Shown here one piece after another: positions 15,973-24,244 of a stretch of 27,373 bases of DNA; positions within the stretch are counted from its first letter, which is position 1, and every line of letters starts with the position of its first letter. The notes under the pieces are model-generated. The model was not told the origin of the DNA, did not search any database, and worked only from the letters and a program-made list of their open reading frames with translations. Both the position numbers and the translations under genes were made by a program. The stretch lies in contig JBBCJM010000058.1 in assembly GCA_037190175.1 (NCBI GenBank), positions 1 to 27,373 on the forward strand, written 5' to 3'. The DNA comes from JBBCJM01 sp037190175 (GTDB taxonomy: Bacteria > Pseudomonadota > Alphaproteobacteria > Rhodobacterales > Rhodobacteraceae).

Positions 15973-16854
15973 CGGGCAGCCTCGCAGTTGATCCGCATCA
16001 TTTCGCGGAGTTCCCGCTCGATTTCCTTGCGCTTAGGGGAAATCCTCGTTTCGGGGACGGACATGTCCTTCGGGCGCCGCCGTACGTCGACCACGTTCGT
16101 GATCCGGCCAGGCAGCGACGAAAACACCAGGATCTGGTTCGAGACCAGGACGGCTTCGGCAATGCTGTGCGTGACCATGACGACGGCGTTTCCGGTGTCG
16201 ACCAAGATGTTCAGCATCTCCTCCTGGAGGATCTCGCGCGTCTGCCCGTCGAGCGCGCCGAACGGCTCGTCCATCAGCAGGAGACTGGGATCCCGGGTCA
16301 GGGCACGCGCGATCCCGACGCGCTGCTGCATCCCGCCGGACAGGCTGTGGGGGATAGTGTTTCTCGAAACCGCTCAGCCACACGAGCTTGACGTATTTCT
16401 CGGCAATGGCGGTTCTTTCGGCCAAGCCGACGCCGTCGAGCTGAAGAGGAAACGCCACGTTGGAAATGACGTTCATCCACGGCAGCAGGCCGAAATGCTG
16501 AAAGACGACGGCCTTGTCCTTGCTTGGCCCGACCACCCTCTTGCCGTCCAGGACGATCTCTCCCGCATCGACCGATGCAAGTCTGGCGATGATGCGCAAC
16601 AAGGTCGTCTTGCCGCACCCGCTAGGTCCCAGCAAGGATACGACTTCCCCGGGAGCCACAGTGAAGTTGACGTCGTTCAGAACGTTGAGTTCCGAGGTGA
16701 CGAGCTTGCTGCCCCAACGCGTTTCCGTCTTGCGGTAAGATTTCTCGACATGTGCGACGGAAAGGCCCCTTGCATTCGGTATTCCGGCCAGAGCAGATCT
16801 TTTTGGCCTTGTTCGTTTGCGGCTTCCATCGTCTTTCGAACACCTTGTTCCCAT
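15969..16854 (-). pseudogene. Frameshifted ABC ATPase, SsuB/TauB type
   Basis: All parts of a nitrate/sulfonate/taurine-type ATPase are present but in two frames. The first has Walker A GPSGCGKTT and the Q-loop VVFQHFGLLPW and ends in HYPPQP; the second resumes at HSLSGGMQQRVGIARAL, LLLMDEPFGALD and VTHSIAEAV. The break is in a run of five G (plus strand, 16349-16353), where four would keep the frame. Everything else is well conserved, so the lesion is recent or a base-calling error. The exact start is unclear: the ATPase core begins near GLSVAHVEKSY and the residues before it look unrelated. Confidence 0.82.
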
Positions 16855-16939
16855 AGTGGAGGCGAGCGCACCAGATTAACCTGCGTCATGTTCAATCATC
16901 CCCTGCATATCGATCGCCACGTATTGGCTTTTCATTCCA

Positions 16940-17431
16940 CTATGCATTTTCATGGCGCAGCGTTTTTGATGCAGGCAACCGGGGCACTAGTTTCTTCACA
17001 CGCTCCCGCAGGGCGCCCGGACCGATCACGACGCCATCGCGCACGATCTGCTCTCCGTCGATCCAGATGGATTGCTCCATCATCGCGGTGTCGGGGTGGT
17101 TTTCCCCGCCGCCGGGCAGCCACCACGGAATGCCGAGGCCGACCGCATTGGCGCCCATGCTGCGCGAATCCTCGATGAAGCTCTTGCCCGTGACGCGCGC
17201 GGCCGGATGGAGTCCGTAGCTGAAGTGGATGATCGAGCCGTATTCACCGCCCCCAGCCCGCAGCATCGCCCGCTCCAGCGGCTCGCGCGACGACCCGCCG
17301 CCGACGATCTCTGAAATCTTGCCATCGACCTTGATCGTTACCGGCGAATTCAGCGGCTCGTAGAATTCGTGGAAGCCGCAGGTAACCACGACCGTGCCTT
17401 TGACTGTCTCGATCTCCGGTGTGATTGTCAC
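16940..17431 (-). pseudogene. C-terminal fragment of an M29 / NicX-like metalloenzyme
   Basis: Contains the C-terminal half of a protein related to M29 aminopeptidases and 2,5-dihydroxypyridine dioxygenase NicX: FHEFYEPLNSPVTIKVDG, YGSIIHFSYGLHPAARVTGK, GANAVGLGIPWWLPGGGENH with the metal-binding Glu/His, and EQSIWIDGEQIV. Full members have about 350 residues; only ~163 follow the GTG at 17431, although the frame can be read back to about 17510 before a stop. The N-terminal half is missing and is replaced by helicase-like sequence on the other strand. It is on the same strand as the ATPase and permease relics, probably one former catabolic operon. Confidence 0.7.
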
Positions 17432-17639
17432 TGTTCCCGGAACCAGATAGAGGCCGGGCTCCTGAGCACGGCGACGCTTCTTGTCCGCATTGGCTTGTCT
17501 GACCCGGCAACGGGCGCCTCACTCGACCTGACGGGGCTGTGGCCGGCCCGGCAACCGCGGCTGCTCGATCCCAGCGGGTGCATTCTGGTGCAGGATCGCG
17601 AGATTTCCCTGGCCAGCCGATCCCGCAGAGGTTGAAGCG

Positions 17640-17880
17640 CTGCGGAACAAGATTGCCGCGATGGAGGCGGCCGGTATCGGCAATCTGGCCGAGGACCGGA
17701 AGAAGCTTGCCGCGCTGACCGGCGGCGCATCCCCCTCGGTCGGCTGGAACGATTTGATTCTGAGCCTCGCCGCGCATTCCGATGTGTGCGAGTTCGCGGG
17801 AGCCATCTGGAAGGGCCGCCGCCTTGACGAGAGCATTGCCGACGATCCTGCGAAGATCGCGGAGATGTTCCTGTATCGCC
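17640..17880 (+). pseudogene. Helicase relic, piece 1: helical insert
   Basis: Reads PADPAEVEALRNKIAAMEAA, then GWNDLILSLAAHSDVCEFAG and AKIAEMFLYR, the kind of segment that lies between the two RecA domains of DUF1998-type helicases. Where EF/RRP-type residues would normally follow MFLYR, the frame breaks and a large part of the insert is missing. Frame changes flank it at about 17620 and 17876. Confidence 0.55.
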
Positions 17881-18818
17881 AACCGCGGCGGGCTGACCCG
17901 GGATCAATCCGAACGCGCCGCAGCGTGGTGCGAGTCAGATCCCGCCGTGCAGATGCTTCGCTCTCGCGGCCTCTGGAGCGATCTGCACGACCGCCTGGCT
18001 GCCTACCCTCTTTATATCCGCGCGCAGGAGCATTCTGCGCAGATCCGCCGCGCCGTACTACAACGGTATGAGCAGGACTTCGCTGAAGGCCGGATCAACC
18101 TTCTCAACTGTTCCACGACCATGGAAATGGGCGTGGACCTTGCCGACGTGCGGTTGGTGGTCAACACCAACGTCCCGCCGGCTCTCGCCAACTACCGCCA
18201 GCGCGCAGGCCGGGCCGGACGGCGGGGAGAGCCTTGGGCCTACACCATCACCTTCTGCCGGGATCTGCCGCTGGATCGCCGCTGCTTCGACGATCCCGTC
18301 GGATACCTGGGCCGACCGATCGTCGCCCCCCGCGTCTGGTTCGACAGTGCGGCGCTTGTGCAGCGCCATGTTAACGCCGCGCTTCTGGCGGCTTGGCTGG
18401 CGGAAAGGGGGGGAACCAGGGTGACCGGCTCCATCGGGGCCTTTCTCGGCGCCGGGCAGACGGCTGAAACGCCCGTGGAAGACGGTGCTTTGGGCGATGC
18501 GTTCCTGGCCGACCTGGATGCCCGGTGGGCCGACCAGAAGGTTGATGCCCTGGCCGCCCTGGTGGGTGGCACAGCCCTGGCGGAGCAGTCGGTTCCTGCC
18601 CTTGCGGCACGGACCCGGGCCGCCTTCGATGGTCTGGTCCGCGACTGGCGGACCGAACACCGCACGCTGCTGGATGCCGCCGCCGCCGCCGGGGACAAGG
18701 AGACCCGTCAAGCGATGGAACTGCGTGCGAAACGTCTGGCCGGAGAGTTCCTGCTGGGAGAGCTGGCGCGCCGCGGCTTCACCCCGGCATACGGTTTCCC
18801 GACCGACGTCGTCACGTT
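17877..18818 (+). pseudogene. Helicase relic, piece 2: RecA2 domain and following helices
   Basis: Carries helicase motifs IV-VI: EHSAQIRRAVLQRYEQDF, INLLNCSTTMEMGVD, NVPPALANYRQRAGRAGRRG with both arginine-finger positions, and a downstream PVGYLGRPIVAPRVWFDS segment typical of the family. It is open for about 310 codons without a stop, which is long for a decayed gene. A frame change near 18818 (TTCCGAGAACC) separates it from the zinc region. Confidence 0.75.
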
Positions 18819-18819
18819 C

Positions 18820-19411
18820 CGAGAACCTGCGCCACCGACCCGACGACGGCCCCAGCGTCAAAAGCCATTTCAAGCGCGGAACCGCGTCGCGTTCGCTGGA
18901 TCAGGCCATCCGGGAGTATGCACCCGGGGCGGAAGTGGTGATCGACGGGCTTGTCCACAAATCCGAAGGCATCCTGCCGGCGTGGGAGGCCGGAACGGAC
19001 GCCTCGGGTCTGGAAGACCTGCGCACTCTCTGGACCTGCCCGGGATGCCATGCCTTTGACTGGGCGTCCTCGGCGCCTGAAGCGTGCCCACATTGTGGGC
19101 ACGCGCTGGACTATCAGAAGGCGCTTCGACCCGCCGGCTTCCTCGGGGCCGAGCCCGCGCATGTCGGCTACGAGAACCTCGCGCATGTCGGCACCGAGCC
19201 GATCCGCCTTTCCGCGCATGGCGGCGATTGGATCGCGCTTCCCGAGGGGGCTGGCCGGATGCGGGCCGACCCCTCGGGACGGGTGGCCGTCGCAACTTCG
19301 GGTCCGGAAGGCGGCGGTTTCGCGATCTGCCTGGACTGCGGCCGCGCCCACCCGATGGCGAAAGCCGAGCCTTTCATCCCCCCGGTGCCCTGGCGCTGGC
19401 CCGGGCGCTGA
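18820..19411 (+). pseudogene. Helicase relic, piece 3: DUF1998/MrfA-like zinc-binding region
   Basis: Three CxxC pairs are visible: WTCPGCHAF, EACPHCGHAL and ICLDCGRAHPM, spaced as in the zinc region C-terminal to this helicase type, together with YQKALRPAGFLG, which fits the RPxGF motif after the second pair. The frame ends at a stop at 19409-19411, and coding-like sequence continues in another frame. Confidence 0.65.
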
Positions 19412-19529
19412 ACGACCGGCTGACCCTGCCCGACGATCTTCGCGTGTTCGGACCCGACACCCGGCTTGCAGGGTTTCCGGCGGCCGCGCTGGTGACGACC
19501 CGCCTGCGGCAGGGGCGTCTTTCGGGGCT

Positions 19530-20384
19530 AGACCTCTGGCTTCACGGCTGGCCCTGCATGCGCTGGCACAGGTGGCCGATCTCCATCTGGTTGACGACCT
19601 GCCCACTGCCGGGAACCTGTCGATCCTTTTGCATCTGCATGGGACTTCCTGTCACGCGCTTGCCGTCGCCGACCAGAACGAAGCCATCCCTGCTGAAGGA
19701 TGGGGACTCGGCGCCGCTGCGCCTTCGGTTCTCGGGCCGAGCAATGCGCCCGTACCGGGGCGCCGACTTTCCGCCGCAAGACTGGTGGAACTGGGAACAG
19801 GCAACGCGCGTCTCCTTTGGCCGGGGCAGGTGCTGGATGGCCCTGCTGCCGGTTTCGCCAGGAGATTCTGGGACTGGCTCATCCGTGAAGCGCCGCTGGA
19901 GGTCGGAGCGATGCGGTCGGCGGGGGTAAAGTCCCTGCACTACTCGGACCGCTACCTGCTTCAGGTCTACACGTTGAGATGCCTTTCCGACGTTATCCGC
20001 AGCGCGCCGGGCGCAAAGGAAGCCGAGCTGAACGTGGGCCTCGCCCCGGATGAACGGCCACCGAGCGATCCGCGCTTCGTCCACCACAACTTCCCCGCGG
20101 GAAGTGCTCGGGTCGATGTCCTGAAGTGCCTTCTGCCAAACGCCCAGGTGAACCTTCTCCCAAAAACCCAAATGCCGCATTACCGCGCTATCACCGCTGA
20201 TCTGACGGACGGGCGCCGGATCGAAATCCTGCTAGATCAGGGCTTCGGCGCATGGCGCGCCTCGAAATCGGCCCGACTTGATTTCTCCCTGCAGCCGGCC
20301 GCTTTTGCTCGCGCGTTGTCGAACTGTGACTATGGCCTGGAGGCGGACGCGCTCTCCGTTCCCGTAGCGGTGACCATGACGTGA
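19530..20384 (+). pseudogene. Helicase relic, piece 4: C-terminal domain
   Basis: About 285 codons in one frame: LALHALAQVADLHLVDD, FARRFWDWLIREAPL, HYSDRYLLQVYTLRCLSDVI, MPHYRAITADLTDGRRIEIL and LLDQGFGAW. The YSDRYL and PHxR...DGR...LDQGxGxW patterns are the C-terminal signature of the large DUF1998-type helicases as I remember them. It ends in a normal TGA with no further defence gene downstream; a nucleotidase gene of core composition follows. Confidence 0.6.
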
Positions 20385-20545
20385 TCCGAGTGACACAAGA
20401 GCTGGCCGGGGGCCGCCACTGACGTGCGGTTTGGTTGGCGGCTTCTGTCATCGGCGGTTTCCGCCGCCGCCGCAGAATCCGTTTGACCGGAAGGTCAAGT
20501 TCCCCGACCGTTCCCCGATCCCTGCTCACAACGAGGAGACGCCCC

Positions 20546-22510
20546 ATGACGATGTCACGCCGGATATTGCTGATGGGTACGGCCGCCGGCGCGGCGGTCG
20601 TGCTGCACCCGTTCTCGGCGCGGGCGCAGGCCGGGCAGGCGCATCTGCGCATCCTGTCGACCACGGACGTGCATTGCCACATCTACCCCTACGACTACTA
20701 CGCCGACCGGCCCAACGACACGATGGGCCTGTCGCGCACCGCGAGCCTGATCGAGGCGATCCGGGCCGAGGCCACCAACTCGATCCTGGTGGACAACGGC
20801 GACTACATCCAGGGCAACCCGCTGGGCGACTACATCGCCTATGAAAAGGGGATGCAGGACGGCGACCTGCATCCGGTGATCGCCGGGATGAACGCGCTGG
20901 GCTATGACGCCGGCACCCTGGGCAACCACGAGTTCAACTACGGCATCGAGTTCCTGAACCACGCCAACAAGGGCGCGACCCGCCCGCTGGTCTGCGCCAA
21001 CTTCGCCAACAAACTGGGCGCCTCGCCCACCGAGGACGACCTGTTCTTCGAGCCCTTCACCATCCTGGAGCGCAGCCTGACGGACGGCGCGGGGGTGGAG
21101 CGGCCGGTGCGCATCGGGCTGATCGGCTTCGTGCCGCCGCAGATCATGCAATGGGACGCGGGCCATCTGGCCGGCCGCTACGACACCCGCGACATCGTGG
21201 AGGCCGCGCGCGCCTGGGTGCCGAAGGTGATCGAGGCCGGGGCCGACATCGTGGTGGCGCTGTCGCATTCCGGCATCTCGACCGACGCCTACGAGCCGGG
21301 GATGGAGAACGCCTCCTACCACCTGGCCGAGGTGCCGGGGATCGACGCCATCGTCACCGGCCACGCCCACCGCGTCTGGCCCGGCAGCGACTATGCCGGC
21401 GAGGGGCTGGACGCCGCCACGGGCCGGATCAGGGGCAAGCCCGCGGTGATGGCCGGGTTCTGGGGCTCGCACATGGGGCTGATCGACCTGATGCTGGAGC
21501 ATGACGGGACGCGCTGGACCGTGGCCGAGGGCACCGCCGAGGCCCGGCCGATCTATGTCCGGGCCGAGGATCGCAGCATCAAGCCGGTCGTGGAGGACAT
21601 GCAGGCGGTGCTGGAGGCCGCGAAGGCGGGCCATGACGAGACGCTGGACTACGTGCGCGCGCAGGTCGGCATCACCGACGCGCCGCTCTACAGCTATTTC
21701 GCGCAGGTGGCGGACGACCCCTCGGTGCAGATCGTGTCCTTGGCCCAGACCTGGTACGTGGAGCAGATGCTGAAGGGGACCCCGCACGAGGGGCTGCCGA
21801 TCCTTTCCGCCGCGGCGCCGTTCAAGGCGGGCGGGCGCAGCGGGCCGGAGTATTACACCGACGTGGCCGAGGGGCCCATCGCGATCAAGAACGTGGCCGA
21901 CCTCTATCTCTATCCCAATACCGTGCAGGCGGTGCGGGTGACGGGCGAGCAGGTGAAGGAATGGCTGGAACGCTCGGCCGGGATGTTCAACCAGATCGAG
22001 CCGGGGTCGCAGGATGCGGTGCTGCTGAACCCCGACTTCCCGGCCTACAACTATGACACGATCGACGGGGTGACCTACCGCATCGACCTGAGCGAGCCGT
22101 CGAAATACCATCCCGCCGAGGGCGGCGTGATCAATCCCGACGCGAACCGGATCAAGGACCTGGCCTTCGACGGCGCCCCCATCGACCCGGCGCAGGAATT
22201 CGTGGTCGCCACCAACAACTACCGCGCCTCGGGCGGGGGCAACTTCCCGGGGGCGGACGGCTCGACCGTCATCCTGGTGGCGCCCGACACCAACCGCGAC
22301 GTGATCGTGCGCTATATCGTGGAACAGGGCACCATCTCGCCCTCGGCCGACGCCAACTGGGGCTTCGTGCCGATGGAGGGCACCACGGTGATCTTCGAGA
22401 CCGGGCCCAAGGCCGCGGCCTATCTGGATGTCGCCCGCTCCCGCGGGCTGAAGATCGAGGAGGCCGGCGAGGGCGAAGGCGGGTTCCAGCGGTTCCGCAT
22501 CGCGCTGTGA
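20546..22510 (+). CDS. cpdB: Bifunctional 2',3'-cyclic-nucleotide 2'-phosphodiesterase/3'-nucleotidase, CpdB type
   Basis: A 654-residue periplasmic enzyme that releases phosphate and nucleosides from extracellular nucleotides. An N-terminal Tat-like signal is visible (SRRILLMG followed by an Ala-rich stretch and SARAQA). The metallophosphatase domain has STTDVHCHIY, DNGDYIQGNPLGDY, TLGNHEFNYG, ALSHSG and VTGHAHRVW, which supply the two-metal site. The C-terminal 5'-nucleotidase domain has SAAAPFKAGGRSGPEYYTD and TNNYRASGGGNFPG, the substrate-binding region. Length is normal for CpdB (about 650). The ATG at 20546 is preferred over an in-frame ATG at 20435 because of GAGGAGAC just upstream and the signal peptide. 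It is a single gene. Confidence 0.93.
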   Translation: MTMSRRILLMGTAAGAAVVLHPFSARAQAGQAHLRILSTTDVHCHIYPYDYYADRPNDTMGLSRTASLIEAIRAEATNSILVDNGDYIQGNPLGDYIAYEKGMQDGDLHPVIAGMNALGYDAGTLGNHEFNYGIEFLNHANKGATRPLVCANFANKLGASPTEDDLFFEPFTILERSLTDGAGVERPVRIGLIGFVPPQIMQWDAGHLAGRYDTRDIVEAARAWVPKVIEAGADIVVALSHSGISTDAYEPGMENASYHLAEVPGIDAIVTGHAHRVWPGSDYAGEGLDAATGRIRGKPAVMAGFWGSHMGLIDLMLEHDGTRWTVAEGTAEARPIYVRAEDRSIKPVVEDMQAVLEAAKAGHDETLDYVRAQVGITDAPLYSYFAQVADDPSVQIVSLAQTWYVEQMLKGTPHEGLPILSAAAPFKAGGRSGPEYYTDVAEGPIAIKNVADLYLYPNTVQAVRVTGEQVKEWLERSAGMFNQIEPGSQDAVLLNPDFPAYNYDTIDGVTYRIDLSEPSKYHPAEGGVINPDANRIKDLAFDGAPIDPAQEFVVATNNYRASGGGNFPGADGSTVILVAPDTNRDVIVRYIVEQGTISPSADANWGFVPMEGTTVIFETGPKAAAYLDVARSRGLKIEEAGEGEGGFQRFRIAL

Positions 22511-22515
22511 TCCAC

Positions 22516-22538
22516 GGGCCGGCTTGCGGCGCCGGCCC
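22516..22538. terminator. GC hairpin between convergent genes
   Basis: An 8-base stem (GGGCCGGC / GCCGGCCC) with a 7-base loop starts six bases after the cpdB stop and ends seven bases before the stop of the convergent GGDEF gene. It could act on both strands. No T-run. Confidence 0.5.
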
Positions 22539-22544
22539 ATGGCC

Positions 22545-23597
22545 TCAGTTCCCCCGCAGATAGGGCGGCGCGCCTGCCGGGGCGCCGCGCAGGCCGGCGT
22601 GGAACACGGCCCGGCCGCGGCCGCCGTTCTTCGAGGCATAAAGCGCCGCGTCGGCCTCGCTCAGCACCCGGTCGGGGGTGGGGTCGTCGTCTCCGGTGGA
22701 GACGGCGATGCCGATGGAGGCCGAGATCAGGCAGTGCTGGCCGCCATAGCTGATCGGCATCCGCAGCCGCTCGACCAGACGGGTGGCGATGCCCGCCAGC
22801 ACCTCGGTGTCGGAGAGGCCCGGGAAGACCAGCACGAATTCGTCGCCGCCGACGCGGGCCACCAGATCGTCCTTGCGGGTCTCGTCGGTCAGGATGCGGG
22901 CCACCTCGCGCAGCACATGGTCGCCGGCCGCGTGGCCCAAGGTGTCGTTCACCGCCTTGAAGTAGTCGAGATCGACATGCATCAGGCCGAAGCCCTGGCT
23001 CTGGCCGATCACCTCGGCCAAAGTCAGGTCCAGCGCGCGGCGGTTCTTGAGGCCGGTCAGCATGTCGGTCAGCGCCTGGGTCTCGGCGGCGCGCTTGGCC
23101 CCCTGCAGGCGCTGGTTCAGGTCGCGCAACTCCTCCATCACCGCCGACTTGGCCTCGACCAGGTACAGCAGTTCCATGGCGAGGTCGGTCACCGCGAAGT
23201 CGGCGTCGGTCAGCCCGTGCCTGCGCACTGCGTCGATCACCCCGATGCCGAAGGAGAGGTTGATCAAGAGGTTGGCCCCGCCGGGCCCGGCCTCGAAGGC
23301 CACGCCGCGGAACGCCAGCCCGGTCTGCCCGCGGGCCGCGATGGCCAGCCGGTCGCCCGCCCGGCGGCGCAGGGCCGGCAGGGATTGCAGCGCCCGGGGG
23401 CGGCGCACCTCGAAGAGGTCGAAGAAGCCCCGGCCCATGGGCGAGGCGCCGCAGAGCTTGCGGATGGTGGGGCCGGCGGAGAGGATCGCGCCCTCCGGCC
23501 CGATCACCAGATGCAGGGGCATCAGCCGGCCCAGCGCCTGCGGCGGCAGGCTCAGCGGCGTACCGGCGGATATGTCCTTCGGCTCCGCCATCGTCAT
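22545..23597 (-). CDS. HNOBA-GGDEF diguanylate cyclase
   Basis: A 350-residue protein. Residues ~15-145 resemble the heme-NO-binding-associated domain (HNOBA): MPLHLVIGPEGAILSAGPTI, RGFFDLFEVRRPRAL, FRGVAFEAG, and HGLTDADFAVTDLAMELLYL, followed by a signalling helix (MEELRDLNQRLQGAKRAAET). The GGDEF domain runs from about residue 172 with LTDMLTGLKNRRAL and an intact GGDEF at 250-254, so synthesis of c-di-GMP is expected. The inhibitory I-site RxxD is present (Arg241-Asp244). The start is ATG at 23597, overlapping the stop of the upstream H-NOX-like gene (ATGA), so the two proteins should be made together and probably interact. No membrane segments. Confidence 0.88.
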   Translation of the reverse strand: MTMAEPKDISAGTPLSLPPQALGRLMPLHLVIGPEGAILSAGPTIRKLCGASPMGRGFFDLFEVRRPRALQSLPALRRRAGDRLAIAARGQTGLAFRGVAFEAGPGGANLLINLSFGIGVIDAVRRHGLTDADFAVTDLAMELLYLVEAKSAVMEELRDLNQRLQGAKRAAETQALTDMLTGLKNRRALDLTLAEVIGQSQGFGLMHVDLDYFKAVNDTLGHAAGDHVLREVARILTDETRKDDLVARVGGDEFVLVFPGLSDTEVLAGIATRLVERLRMPISYGGQHCLISASIGIAVSTGDDDPTPDRVLSEADAALYASKNGGRGRAVFHAGLRGAPAGAPPYLRGN

Positions 23598-24181
23598 ACC
23601 GCCCTTGCCCCCAGGTCGAACCGCCGCCCGGCCGCGAACCGGCTGTCGAGAAGCAGGATCGAGATCACCTCGCCCTCGCCCTGCTGGCCGAGATGCTCCA
23701 TCACCACCAGCGCGCCGTAGTCGTCGGCCATGGCGCGCAGCAGCCCCAGAATCACGTGCCCCGCGCCCCCGATCCGCGAGCGGCAGGTGAGCAGGAAACG
23801 GTCCGCCCCCTCCTCGGCCAGATGCAGTTCCGGCAGTTCCAGGTCGGGCAGGGCGAGGCGGCCGCGGCCCTGCATGTCCTCCAGCGACAGCAGGAAATCG
23901 GTGAAGGTCACGCCGCCGAAGCGCATCAGCCGGCGCAGCGCCTCGCCGTTGCGGTGCGAGACCAGATAGGTCCCCAGATCCTCCAAGAGCGTCTCGCGCG
24001 GGCGGTTGAGCAGGCGCGACGCGGCGGCGATCAGCGCCTCGGTCTGGTCGACCTCGTAATGCAGCATGGGCTCGAACCCGTCCGCGCCCAGCCGCGCCTC
24101 GCGCACCACGCCGGCCCAGAGCGGCGGCCCGTAGGTGTCGCGCAGAAAGCACTGTATCGCCCTGTTGATCAGCCCCAGCAT
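23594..24181 (-). CDS. H-NOX-like heme-NO-binding domain protein lacking heme ligands
   Basis: A 195-residue single-domain protein of the HNOB/H-NOX fold: start MLGLINRAIQCFLRDTYG, the helix ETLLEDLGTYLVSH, LRRLMRFGGVTFTDFLLSL, and HVILGLLRAMADDYGALVVM. True H-NOX proteins bind heme through a His in the helix after FLxNL and a YxSxR motif. Here that helix reads LEDMQGRG with no His, and the motif position reads CRSRI (Cys133, Ser135, Ile137). Heme binding by the usual route is therefore unlikely; a related ligand or a redox Cys could be sensed instead. Start at 24181 follows GGGGAG by 6 bases and fits family starts. It overlaps and probably controls the downstream GGDEF protein. Confidence 0.85.
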   Translation of the reverse strand: MLGLINRAIQCFLRDTYGPPLWAGVVREARLGADGFEPMLHYEVDQTEALIAAASRLLNRPRETLLEDLGTYLVSHRNGEALRRLMRFGGVTFTDFLLSLEDMQGRGRLALPDLELPELHLAEEGADRFLLTCRSRIGGAGHVILGLLRAMADDYGALVVMEHLGQQGEGEVISILLLDSRFAAGRRFDLGARAV

Positions 24182-24244
24182 CCGGCTCCCCATCCGCAGG
24201 GCCCGAGGCTACGGCAGCAGAAGTTAACAATTGCCCAACGCGGA

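Larger units (their letters stand above)
17500..20384 (+). pseudogene. Degraded DEAD/DEAH-box helicase with DUF1998-like zinc region (C-terminal portion)
   Basis: About 2.9 kb of one former helicase gene spread over all three plus-strand frames. In order: an all-helical insert piece (17640-17876), the RecA2 domain with NCSTTMEMGVDLADV and YRQRAGRAGRRGE (17877-18818), a Cys-rich zinc region (18820-19395), a poorly readable joint (19395-19530), and a C-terminal domain ending in a DGRRIEILLDQGFGAW motif (19530-20384). Walker A and the DEAD/DEAH box are absent, so the N-terminal half is gone. This architecture is known from large helicases of defence systems such as Druantia DruE and from DpdJ-like and DISARM-related proteins; which one applies cannot be settled here. 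Confidence 0.75.

Noticed and set aside
16677..16895. 72-codon minus-strand frame (starting MNMTQVNLVRSPP) overlapping the ATPase start
   Set aside because: The first part looks protein-like, but it has no known domain and overlaps the conserved ATPase core in another frame. It could be a fragment of a lost gene.
5419..20384. Complete integrative element with attachment sites
   Set aside because: No integrase, no direct repeat of the tRNA end seen on the right side, no transfer or replication genes.
14903..20384. A functioning new defence system
   Set aside because: The only defence-like gene is a broken helicase without its ATP-binding half, and no partner genes are present.
20555..22639. 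Very long minus-strand open frame (694 codons) opposite cpdB
   Set aside because: His/Gly/Arg-rich, no recognisable domain, and exactly opposite a gene with all catalytic motifs. It is an effect of high GC content.
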